22,416 bases of DNA from UBA6168 sp964643005. Its GTDB lineage: Bacteria; Bacteroidota; Bacteroidia; Chitinophagales; Saprospiraceae. Both the position numbers and the translations under genes were made by a program. Below the pieces are notes generated by a model. It did no database searches. It worked only from the letters and a program-made list of their open reading frames with translations, and had not been told where the DNA came from. This document shows positions 15,921 to 22,416 of this stretch, one piece after another (the first letter of the stretch is position 1; each line of letters starts with the position of its first letter). Where the stretch lies: NCBI GenBank assembly GCA_964643005.1, contig CAZXQI010000057.1, forward strand, positions 1 through 22,416. The letters are read 5' to 3'.

Positions 15921-17966
15921 ATGAAGCAAACAACACTTTCTCCGGCATCGTCTGCCATCTCCCTAAAAGCCGCCGACAACATCCGCATCCTCGCCGCCGC
16001 CATGGTCGAAAAGGCCAAATCAGGCCACCCGGGCGGCCCCATGGGTGGCGCCGATTTCATCCACATCCTGTTTACTGAATTTCTAAACTACGACCCTGCG
16101 GACATGGCCTGGCCGCTGCGGGATCGCTTCTTCCTCGATCCGGGTCACATGTCGGCCATGCTCTACGCCCAGTTGACTCTGCTCGGAAACTACTCCATAG
16201 ACGATATCAAAAACTTCCGCCAGTGGGGAAGTCCCACTCCCGGGCATCCCGAAATAGACCTGAAGCGGGGAGTGGAAAACACCTCCGGCCCATTGGGGCA
16301 GGGGCATTCGTTCGGCATTGGAGCGGCCATTGCCGAGCGCTTTCTGGCGGCCAGATTTGGCGAGGTCGTTGCGCACAAAACTTATATCTACATCTCTGAC
16401 GGCGGCGTGGAAGAGGAAATCTCCCAGTCGGTGGGTCGCTTAGCCGGGCATTTAGGATTGGGCAATATCGTCATGTTTTATGACGCCAACGACATCCAGC
16501 TCTCCACTGAAGTGAATGAAGTAACCAGTGAAAATACCGCCATGAAATACGAGGCTTGGGGCTGGCACGTCCTCACCATTCCAGGCAACGACCATGACGC
16601 CATCCGGCAGGCGCTGCGGGAAGGCGTCGCAGAGACCGGGCGGCCTACTCTCATCATCGGCAAGACGAGAATGGGCAAAGGCGCGCGTACCGCCGACGGC
16701 AGTCTCTTCGAGCACAAAGTGAGCCTGCACGGACAGCCCCTGAGCGGCGCAGGCGCTTCCTTTGAAAAAACCGTCAGCGGATTGGGCGGCCATCCGGCCA
16801 ATCCCTTTGCGATCTTTCCGGAAGTGGCGGAATACTACTCAGCCATTTTGGAACAAAAGAAAGGCGACGCTCAGAAGCGCCGGAATGCTTTCAGAAAATG
16901 GTCTAAAGAAAATCCCGACCTGGCGGCCAAATTCCAGCGGTTCTTTGAGCGACAATTGCCAAAGCTCGACTGGGATAGCATCCAGCCAAAGGCCAACGAC
17001 GCCACCCGAAACGCTTCGGCTGCCGTGCTGTCCTATCTGGCAGATCGCATAGAAAACATGATCGTGGCCAGCGCCGACCTGAGCAACAGCGATAAGACGG
17101 ACGCCTTTTTGAAAAAGACAAAAGCCTTCAGTCATCACGATTTCAGCGGCGCCTTTCTACAGGCCGGAGTCTCCGAACTCGGAATGGCCGCCCTCGCCAC
17201 GGGCATGTCGCTGCACGGGGGAGTCATTCCCGCCTGCGCCACTTTCTTTGCTTTCAGCGACTACCAGAAGCCGGTCATCCGGGTGGCGGCGCTAATGGAA
17301 ACGCCGGTCATCTTCATCTGGTCGCACGACGCTTTTCGGGTGGGAGAAGACGGCCCAACGCACCAGCCGGTAGAGCAGGAAGCTCAAATCCGCCTGCTGG
17401 AGCAACTGAAAAACCACTCCGGTCGCAATAGCTTCTTAGCCCTGCGCCCCGCCGACGGCGCCGAAACGGTGGCCTGCTGGAAACTCGCATTGGAAAACAC
17501 CCACTCTCCTTCCGGCCTCATCCTCTCCCGACAGGGCATCCAGGATCTGCCAACAACTGAGAGCCGCAGCCAGACCGCCAAAGGCGCATACATCGTACAG
17601 GATAGCAAAGGGAAACCGGATGTGCTGCTCCTCGCAAACGGCTCCGAGGTAGCCACCTTAGTGGCAGGCGCCGAACGGCTACGCAGCGAAAAGGGTCTGA
17701 ATATCCGCATCGTCTCCGCTCCGTCCGAGGGGCTGTTTCGGAACCAGTCGAAGAAATACCAGCGCAGCATCCTGCCCGGCAATGTTCCTGTCTTCGGACT
17801 TACGGCAGGGCTGCCTGTGAATCTTCAGGGTCTTGCCGGCAGCCGCGGCGTAGTCTGGGGACTGAACCACTTCGGCCATTCCGCCCCTTACAAAGTTTTG
17901 GATGAAAAATTCGGCTTCACCGGCGACCACGTCTTTGAACTCGTCTGCAAAATGCTGAAGATATAA
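15921..17966 (+). CDS. tkt: Transketolase
   Basis: Transketolase moves two-carbon units between sugar phosphates in the non-oxidative pentose phosphate pathway, using thiamine diphosphate. The 681-residue protein is full length in a single chain. The N-terminal part has KSGHPGGPMGGADF (33-46), TSGPLGQGHSFGIGAA (121-136) and the ThDP/metal motif ISDGGVEEE...FYDAND (158-191, D160 and N190). The pyrimidine domain carries RVGEDGPTHQPVEQE, and a C-terminal transketolase domain follows. SDGG replaces the common GDG, as I recall for other Bacteroidetes transketolases. The frame is open from 15870, but the ATG at 15921 gives the usual start and has an A-rich leader. It is monocistronic with a terminator 40 bases after the stop. 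Confidence 0.95.
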   Translation: MKQTTLSPASSAISLKAADNIRILAAAMVEKAKSGHPGGPMGGADFIHILFTEFLNYDPADMAWPLRDRFFLDPGHMSAMLYAQLTLLGNYSIDDIKNFRQWGSPTPGHPEIDLKRGVENTSGPLGQGHSFGIGAAIAERFLAARFGEVVAHKTYIYISDGGVEEEISQSVGRLAGHLGLGNIVMFYDANDIQLSTEVNEVTSENTAMKYEAWGWHVLTIPGNDHDAIRQALREGVAETGRPTLIIGKTRMGKGARTADGSLFEHKVSLHGQPLSGAGASFEKTVSGLGGHPANPFAIFPEVAEYYSAILEQKKGDAQKRRNAFRKWSKENPDLAAKFQRFFERQLPKLDWDSIQPKANDATRNASAAVLSYLADRIENMIVASADLSNSDKTDAFLKKTKAFSHHDFSGAFLQAGVSELGMAALATGMSLHGGVIPACATFFAFSDYQKPVIRVAALMETPVIFIWSHDAFRVGEDGPTHQPVEQEAQIRLLEQLKNHSGRNSFLALRPADGAETVACWKLALENTHSPSGLILSRQGIQDLPTTESRSQTAKGAYIVQDSKGKPDVLLLANGSEVATLVAGAERLRSEKGLNIRIVSAPSEGLFRNQSKKYQRSILPGNVPVFGLTAGLPVNLQGLAGSRGVVWGLNHFGHSAPYKVLDEKFGFTGDHVFELVCKMLKI

Positions 17967-18006
17967 ACCGGATACAGTCAATTTTACCTGCCCGCTGTGG
18001 CGCATG

Positions 18007-18035
18007 GGAGCCGGGAATTTTTTATTCCCGGCTCC
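18007..18035 (+). terminator. Terminator hairpin after transketolase
   Basis: GGAGCCGGGAAT (18007-18018) and ATTCCCGGCTCC (18024-18035) form a perfect 12-bp GC-rich stem around a 5-T loop, followed by TATTCTT. The T tract is weak but the stem is very stable. Confidence 0.7.
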
Positions 18036-18145
18036 TATTCTTCGGGTCATTCCATGTCTATAAGGCTTCCCTTTTTTTCGGAAAAAAAATTGACGCAGAT
18101 CTGAGTGGCCGGTAGGAAAGGAGGGATGGGTCTGATTATCAATAC

Positions 18146-18562
18146 TCAGGGGTGCGCCGCCACCCATACTTCCCCGTCTTCAAAAATTTCTTTTTTCCAA
18201 ATAGGCACTGTCTTTTTCAGCGCGTCAATACAGTATTCGCAGGCTTCAAAGGCGGCTTTGCGGTGAGGCGTGGCTATGGCGATGATGACGGCGATATCGC
18301 CGACAGCTAAGCTGCCGATGCGGTGGTGGATAGCAATTTTTTTGCAGACCCAGCGCGCCTGTGCCTGTTCGGCTATCTTTCGCAACTCGGCGATGGCCAT
18401 TGGCTCGTAGGCTTCGAATTCGAGTCGGAGGACGGGGCGTCCTTTGGTGCTGTCCCGAACCGTGCCGATGAAGACAACGGAGCCTCCGGCGCTGTCGTCG
18501 GCAATGAGGTGGATGCAGTTGTCGGGAATCAGAGGCGTATTTTTCAATTGAATATCTATCAC
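18146..18562 (-). CDS. moaE: Molybdopterin synthase catalytic subunit MoaE
   Basis: MoaE is the large subunit of molybdopterin synthase; with thiocarboxylated MoaD it puts two sulfurs into cyclic pyranopterin monophosphate. The 138-residue protein shows GTVRDSTKG (R36), YEPMA, HHRIGSLAVGD, ATPHRKAAFEAC (H100, R101) and the active-site lysine block ALKKTVPIWKKE, where K117 and K124 match the essential lysines of E. coli MoaE (K119 and K126). It lies 103 bases after moaD on the same strand and is probably cotranscribed. No other molybdenum cofactor gene (moaA, moaC, mog, moeA) is in the window. Confidence 0.95.
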   Translation of the reverse strand: MIDIQLKNTPLIPDNCIHLIADDSAGGSVVFIGTVRDSTKGRPVLRLEFEAYEPMAIAELRKIAEQAQARWVCKKIAIHHRIGSLAVGDIAVIIAIATPHRKAAFEACEYCIDALKKTVPIWKKEIFEDGEVWVAAHP

Positions 18563-18665
18563 GATTGGAGAGTTTTTAGTGGAAGGAGCCGGGTAGCTTT
18601 TTGGGCAATTCTCTCATTCTTCTGAATGGGGCGGACTTTATTTATCCATTAATATACAGGTTGCT

Positions 18666-18908
18666 TTAGCCGCCGCTGACGGGGGGGATGATGACGATTT
18701 CATCGCCTTCGCTCAGGGTGAAGTCGTCGGATTGGTATTCGGTATTGACGGCGAGATTCAGGCTGCGCAGCTTTTCAAAATCGGGGAAGCGCCCTGTCAG
18801 CAGGCGCTTCAACTCGCCGACCGTGGCGCCGGCTGTAAGCTCCAGTTCGAGTTTTCTCCCCCGGATGATTTCTTTGGCGATACCGAATGCGAGGATTTCT
18901 ATTTTCAT
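18666..18908 (-). CDS. moaD: Molybdopterin synthase sulfur-carrier subunit MoaD
   Basis: MoaD is the ubiquitin-like sulfur carrier of molybdopterin synthase. The 80-residue protein starts MKIEILAFGIAKEI, has the beta-grasp pattern (VNTEYQSDDFTLSEGDEIVIIPP) and ends in the obligatory Gly-Gly (PPVSGG) that is adenylated and thiocarboxylated by a MoeB-type enzyme encoded elsewhere. Length is typical (about 80). It precedes moaE by 103 bases. Its 5' leader region contains a GC-rich hairpin at 18983-19010. Confidence 0.94.
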   Translation of the reverse strand: MKIEILAFGIAKEIIRGRKLELELTAGATVGELKRLLTGRFPDFEKLRSLNLAVNTEYQSDDFTLSEGDEIVIIPPVSGG

Positions 18909-18982
18909 GGCCGGCAGATTTTCTTTGACATTGAGAATCGGACTTGTTAGGGCAAAAATGGGAATAATTTACCATGGGGGCG

Positions 18983-19010
18983 CCGGGGGTGGAGGATTTC
19001 CTCTGCCCGG
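18983..19010 (-). other. GC-rich hairpin upstream of moaD
   Basis: On the minus strand CCGGG (19010-19006) pairs with CCCGG (18987-18983), and inside it GAGG (19003-19000) pairs with CCTC (18995-18992) over an AAAT loop. Short internal loops separate the two stems. It lies 75-102 bases before the moaD ATG and could be part of the mRNA leader. Function is unknown. Confidence 0.4.
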
Positions 19011-19033
19011 CCATGCTTTCCATCGAAAAGCGA

Positions 19034-19049
19034 CAATTTTTAAAAATTG
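19034..19049. promoter_or_regulatory. 16-bp AT-rich palindrome in a divergent promoter region
   Basis: CAATTTTTAAAAATTG is a perfect 16-bp palindrome between the divergent moaD and phosphodiesterase genes, 113 bases before the latter's GTG. It could be an operator or simply AT-rich sequence. Confidence 0.35.
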
Positions 19050-19161
19050 CCATTTGGGAAATATCCATTTTTTTTCAAAAAGAAAAAAACAGAGCCGACA
19101 AGAGGTAAAAACTTCTGACTTTTACGCACACTAAATTTTTTATTTGTCAAATTCTACAAAC

Positions 19162-20439
19162 GTGAAAAAACGCTTTATCCAACTTGCGCTCTTCCTCATT
19201 GGAACGCTCACCCTTTTTTCCTGTCATCCAAAAATCGTCCCTGCCGATGGCGTACTGACCGAAAACAGTCGGGAGGCCATGAAGCAGGATTACGTCATTC
19301 TCGTCTCCTGCGACGGCTTTCGATGGGACTATGTGCAGCGCTTCCAGCCGCCCAATCTGATGAAGTTCATCGCCGAGGGGGTGCAGGCGGAGTCCATGAC
19401 CTCTTGCTTCCCCAGCAAGACCTTTCCGAACCACTACAGCATCGCCACCGGCATGTATCCCGACCATCACGGCATTGTAGGCAACGGCTTTTACGACCCG
19501 GCCAGGGATGACGAATACCGTTTAGGAAATCGGGAAAAGGTGGAGGACGGTACCTGGTACGGCGGCACGCCCATCTGGGTGCAGGCTATTAAATCGGGCA
19601 TGATATCCGCCAGTTATTTTTTTGTCGGCTCGGAGGCTGCGGTGCAGGGAATCCGCCCCACCTACTACTTCCGCTACGACGGCTCCGTGCCGAACGACAG
19701 GCGGGTGGAACAGGTTCTCGACTGGTTGAAACTGCCGGAAAAAAAGCGCCCTCATATCATCACGCTCTACTTCTCCGACATGGACAACATCGGCCACCGT
19801 TATGGGCCTAACGCCGACGATAAACTTAGAGAAGGTCTGCTCGGCTTAGACGCCACTTTCGGGAAACTATTCGAGGGCGTGAAGCAAACCGGACTGCCGG
19901 TGAACATCATCATCGTGTCGGATCACGGCATGCTGGAGACGCCCAACGACAAACTCCTGCCCACCGACTTACTGGAACACAGCGACCGCTATCGCTTTCT
20001 CAACGGCGGAGCTACCGCTCACTTCTACCTGAAAGAGGGCGCAGATGCCGGCTCTGTTTTAAAAGAACTGCAACTGAAAGAAGACCATTTCCGAGTCTAT
20101 CACACGAAAGATTTGCCCCTTTTTGAAACTCCTCCTACCAATCCCCGCTGGGGCGATCTCATGGCCATTCCCGATTCGGGCTACTATTTTATGAGTCAGC
20201 GCATTATTGACAAGCGGAAAAGTTCCGGGAAGGAAGTCTCCGGCGAACATGGCTTCGACCCTGCCATCCAGGATATGCACGGCATCTTTTACGCCAATGG
20301 TCCTGCTTTCAAAAAAGGCCTTAGCATTGGAGAATTTAAAAATATCAACGTCTATCCGCTCATCTGTCATCTGCTCGGACTCGATGTTCCAAAGGACGTG
20401 GATGGGAAGTTGGAGGTTTTGAAAAATACGCTACAGTAA
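19162..20439 (+). CDS. Ectonucleotide pyrophosphatase/phosphodiesterase family lipoprotein
   Basis: This 425-residue predicted lipoprotein belongs to the NPP (type I phosphodiesterase/nucleotide pyrophosphatase) branch of the alkaline phosphatase superfamily. The signal ends in LTLFSC (Cys21). All expected zinc and nucleophile residues are visible: D51 (VSCDGFRWD), T87 nucleophile (PSKTFPNHYS), D208 and H212 (SDMDNIGHRYGP), D254 and H255 (VSDHGM) and H363 (GEHGFDP). It should hydrolyse phosphodiester or pyrophosphate bonds of nucleotides or lipid-type substrates in the periplasm or at the cell surface. The GTG at 19162 gives a classic MKKRF signal start; an in-frame TTG at 19144 is less likely. 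It is monocistronic and convergent with the BatE-like gene. Confidence 0.93.
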   Translation: MKKRFIQLALFLIGTLTLFSCHPKIVPADGVLTENSREAMKQDYVILVSCDGFRWDYVQRFQPPNLMKFIAEGVQAESMTSCFPSKTFPNHYSIATGMYPDHHGIVGNGFYDPARDDEYRLGNREKVEDGTWYGGTPIWVQAIKSGMISASYFFVGSEAAVQGIRPTYYFRYDGSVPNDRRVEQVLDWLKLPEKKRPHIITLYFSDMDNIGHRYGPNADDKLREGLLGLDATFGKLFEGVKQTGLPVNIIIVSDHGMLETPNDKLLPTDLLEHSDRYRFLNGGATAHFYLKEGADAGSVLKELQLKEDHFRVYHTKDLPLFETPPTNPRWGDLMAIPDSGYYFMSQRIIDKRKSSGKEVSGEHGFDPAIQDMHGIFYANGPAFKKGLSIGEFKNINVYPLICHLLGLDVPKDVDGKLEVLKNTLQ

Positions 20440-20466
20440 AAATTCCTTTCGGGGAAACCTATGTAG

Positions 20467-20509
20467 AGATTCAGTAGAAATTATTTTCAGGAAAATTTCT
20501 ACTGAATCT
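20467..20509. repeat. Long hairpin between convergent genes, overlapping the batE stop
   Basis: The 14-base arms AGATTCAGTAGAAA (20467-20480) and TTTCTACTGAATCT (20496-20509) are perfectly complementary. Inside them TTTTC (20484-20488) can pair with GAAAA (20491-20495). The right arm contains the last codons and stop of the minus-strand gene ending at 20499. There is no T run on either side, so it may be a transcription or RNA-stability barrier rather than a standard terminator. Confidence 0.7.
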
Positions 20510-21260
20510 TCTCCATCACCTTTGCTTCCAGCCATCCGGTTTCGCCATTGGCAAGACGGACTTTCCACCAGCCACTCAATTGCTCGGAGAGGCTGACTTT
20601 GGCGCCTTCGTGCAGCAGAAAGATTTCCGTGCCCGCCTCGTCGGGAGCGCTGCGGAGGGAGGCTGTTTTTTCGAGAACGATAGCCTGGCCGGTATTTTTT
20701 TCAAAAGATAAGCGGCTGAGGGCGAGGGAAAAAGGCAGTACGCCGAGGACTAACAAAATCAGGCCGGCGAGGAATCCCTTCTTTCGGGTCTCTCTGGTTT
20801 TGCCCAATTGCCAGAGAATCAGGCCGATGAAACCCGCCCACGACAGCGCAAGAGCGACCGCTCCCCAGGCGGTGGAAGACAGCGCCATACGTCCTTTTTT
20901 CCACCAGTGGGAGAGGAAGAATTCGGGTAGCGGTTCTATTTCGTCTTCCAATTGTCGGCGGACGAGGTTCAGATTGTAGCGGATATCCTTATCGCCGGGG
21001 GCGAGCAGGGAGGCTCGTTCATAGTGAAGAATCGCCCTGCCGGGGCTGTCGAGTCGGTACCAGGCGTTGCCGAGGTTGTATTCTAATTCCGGCGAGGCGT
21101 AGCCGGCGTCGGCAAGCTGCTCGTAAAGTTGTATGGCTTTTTTAAAGTCATTTTTTTGAAAAGCGTCATTGGCCTGCTGAAAGCGACCGTCGGCCTGTCC
21201 GAAGGCTCCGGCTACGAGGAAAAACAGAGCGGGCGCCAGGCTGTACCATTTTCGTTTCAT
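20499..21260 (-). CDS. batE: BatE-like TPR/SH3 membrane protein
   Basis: This 253-residue envelope protein has a signal peptide (1-20, ALFFLVAGAFG-Q), two tetratricopeptide repeats (about 24-91, with YNLGNAWYRLD and AILHYERASLLAP), two membrane segments (about 133-151 and 163-182) and a C-terminal bacterial SH3 domain (about 192-250, TASLRSAP and GWWKVRLANGETGWLE). This is the layout of BatE, the last member of the Bacteroidetes aerotolerance (moxR-batABCDE) operon. None of the other bat genes is adjacent, so it is an orphan here. The frame is also open from 21281, but a TAnnTTTG box at 21279-21286 overlaps that site, so 21260 is preferred. TPR and SH3 suggest protein or peptidoglycan contacts. 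Confidence 0.82.
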   Translation of the reverse strand: MKRKWYSLAPALFFLVAGAFGQADGRFQQANDAFQKNDFKKAIQLYEQLADAGYASPELEYNLGNAWYRLDSPGRAILHYERASLLAPGDKDIRYNLNLVRRQLEDEIEPLPEFFLSHWWKKGRMALSSTAWGAVALALSWAGFIGLILWQLGKTRETRKKGFLAGLILLVLGVLPFSLALSRLSFEKNTGQAIVLEKTASLRSAPDEAGTEIFLLHEGAKVSLSEQLSGWWKVRLANGETGWLEAKVMEKIQ

Positions 21261-21278
21261 CCATTTTTTAATTTGGCG

Positions 21279-21286
21279 CAAATTTA
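21279..21286 (-). promoter_or_regulatory. Candidate Bacteroidetes -7 box for the BatE-like gene
   Basis: The minus strand reads TAAATTTG, an exact TAnnTTTG match, 18 bases before the ATG at 21260. The -33 position has TGG at a 21-base spacing, a poor TTG. If used, the leader would be very short. Confidence 0.4.
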
Positions 21287-21370
21287 AACAAGCTGTCTGA
21301 TTGCCTTCCAGCGCTTTTTTTTAAAAAATCACTTAACTTGGTCTGAATTTTCTGAATCACTCCTATCGTC

Positions 21371-22162
21371 ATGGAAAAGTATCTCTACTTCCTACACGCC
21401 GATATCGAAGCTTCCATCAGAGAGGCTCGTCCCAATGCGGGGCTTGCCCTGCTCCTCAGTTTCCCTGACGAAGAAGACGAAGATGATTTTGGCGCCTTTA
21501 GGTTTGTCACCATTCCCGAGCTGACGGGAATCCCCTCTGAAGCTTTCCCGCCCGGAAACCTGCTGACGGACGCTCAGGTCTCATCTCTTACCCAGGCTAT
21601 CGAAAGGCTCTGGAAGGCATGGGTATTGAGCTGGGAAATGCCTCTCAAACTGGCCCTGCGCAAACAGTACTCCGCTTTCGTACGGGAAATGAAAAACGCC
21701 TCTTTTGCCTATCACCCCGACCGGGGAGGCAGGGTAGAAATCTGCGATTACGAGGGCGGTAAGGCCTGCCCCTTTCAGCCCGACAGTTACTGCTTTTGCA
21801 AATCTGTCGAAGAGGACGTCAGGCAGGACATCGCCATCTGGGAAGAGCACGTCCGCTCTCAGGGCATTGACCCTTACCGGGAGCTGAGTTCGGAGGAGGA
21901 AAGAGCCTTCGAAGAGGAGATGAGACTGCGGGATCTGCGCAAGCGCTACGGCGACGACTGGAGGAATTATGTCAGTCGCAATTCCTGGATGGAGCTTGAG
22001 GACGACGACGATTTTTTCGGGGACGATGAGTCTGGGGAATGGAAAAGCGAATCGGGCTGGGACGACGATCTGCTGTTTAGAGGAAATGGTTCGGGCGGCT
22101 GGGAAAGCGACGATCTCTTACCGGGGGATGAGGAGGACGATGATTTCGAAATTCCTTTTTAA
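21371..22162 (+). CDS. Acidic protein with a Cys cluster, unknown function
   Basis: This 263-residue protein has no signal peptide or membrane segment. The N-terminal half (MEKYLYFLHADIEASIREA, an FPPGNLLTDAQVSSLTQAIE segment, and CDYEGGKACPFQPDSYCFCK with Cys 125, 133, 141 and 143) resembles, from memory, a recurring Bacteroidetes family of unknown function. The four Cys could bind a metal. The C-terminal part from about residue 205 is extremely acidic and low in complexity, with imperfect repeats (SGWDDDLL at 228-235, SGGWESDDLL at 241-250), and ends DEEDDDFEIPF. It is probably cytoplasmic with a disordered tail. It is divergent from the BatE-like gene and has its own downstream terminator. 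Confidence 0.78.
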   Translation: MEKYLYFLHADIEASIREARPNAGLALLLSFPDEEDEDDFGAFRFVTIPELTGIPSEAFPPGNLLTDAQVSSLTQAIERLWKAWVLSWEMPLKLALRKQYSAFVREMKNASFAYHPDRGGRVEICDYEGGKACPFQPDSYCFCKSVEEDVRQDIAIWEEHVRSQGIDPYRELSSEEERAFEEEMRLRDLRKRYGDDWRNYVSRNSWMELEDDDDFFGDDESGEWKSESGWDDDLLFRGNGSGGWESDDLLPGDEEDDDFEIPF

Positions 22163-22309
22163 TGGCTTTGCGGGGCGCTCGCCGCTGGATTTCCTACGGA
22201 TGATTTGCGACGAAAGAGGAAATCGGTTCGAATTCACTTCGTACCTGAGCAGTCTCTTTTTAATGCCCCCTGTATATTTCATTTTTTTAAAAAAAAAATA
22301 AAAAGAGCT

Positions 22310-22344
22310 AAGGGAAGTCGCGAAAATCATTTTTTCCCTTTTTT
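22310..22344 (+). terminator. Rho-independent terminator at the right end
   Basis: AAGGGAA (22310-22316) pairs with TTCCCTT (22334-22340), followed by four more T. It lies about 150 bases past the stop at 22162 and is the only terminator candidate for that gene. The intervening stretch is AT-rich without a gene. Confidence 0.55.
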
Positions 22345-22416
22345 AAAAAACTCTCTCCTTTGGATTATTCGGAAAAAAACTTTTGGGACTGCGACAAAAC
22401 CTGCGTTTCCATTATT

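Noticed and set aside
16395..16400. SDGG in place of GDG in the transketolase cofactor motif
   Set aside because: I recall the same variant in other Bacteroidetes transketolases, and the Asp and the downstream Asn are kept, so it is not a defect.
18976..18995. G-rich stretch that might form a G-quadruplex
   Set aside because: Only two runs of three or more G are present; the hairpin at 18983-19010 explains the region better.
22221..22245. GGTTCGAATTC resembling a tRNA T-loop
   Set aside because: No acceptor, D or anticodon stems pair around it, so it is a chance match.
22281..22305. T-run/A-run homopolymer tract
   Set aside because: Similar T/A runs recur before many starts and in gaps here. 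It is a base-composition habit, not a distinct element.

Overview
The window looks like ordinary chromosomal DNA of a free-living Bacteroidota, most likely a Saprospiria/Lewinella-type lineage. The lineage call is an inference from gene families recalled from memory (a ParA-ParB-DUF5683 locus, DUF6438 and DUF4159 proteins, a PorT-like barrel, a BatE-like protein and a Bacteroidetes-type transketolase), from A-rich start regions without clear Shine-Dalgarno sites, and from TAnnTTTG boxes upstream of some genes. It holds 23 protein genes I can support. I see no rRNA, tRNA, CRISPR array, insertion sequence, integrase or phage gene.

Layout. 1-2300: an AT-rich Lrp/AsnC regulator, a terminator, and a TraB/GumN protein whose 3' end overlaps a convergent DUF5683 gene. 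1588-4737 (minus): a tight run of UPF0173 metallo-hydrolase, parA, parB and DUF5683, the chromosome-segregation locus. 4848-6796 (minus): an OmpA-type lipoprotein with a coiled coil, then a membrane-anchored coiled-coil protein with its own terminator. 7181-9291 (minus): paaA-paaB-paaC, the structural and catalytic subunits of phenylacetyl-CoA epoxidase, without paaD or paaE. 9477-12062: a DinB-like protein, a DUF6438 lipoprotein, and a DUF4159 plus outer-membrane-barrel pair that share an ATGA overlap. 12695-15461: a saccharopine-dehydrogenase-like enzyme and an alkylglycerol-monooxygenase-like integral membrane hydroxylase, convergent. 15921-18908: transketolase, then moaD-moaE for molybdopterin synthase. 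19162-22162: a lipoprotein phosphodiesterase of the NPP family, an orphan BatE-like protein and an acidic protein of unknown function.

The genes form small units rather than one pathway: segregation, envelope structure, aromatic catabolism, molybdenum cofactor and central carbon metabolism. I found no convincing undescribed system. The items most worth a second look are the near-perfect hairpin that swallows the batE stop codon (20467-20509), a stepped hairpin in the 13838-14192 gap, the structured moaD/NPP divergent region, the incomplete paa cluster, the AGMO-like enzyme and the Cys-cluster/acidic-tail protein at the right end.
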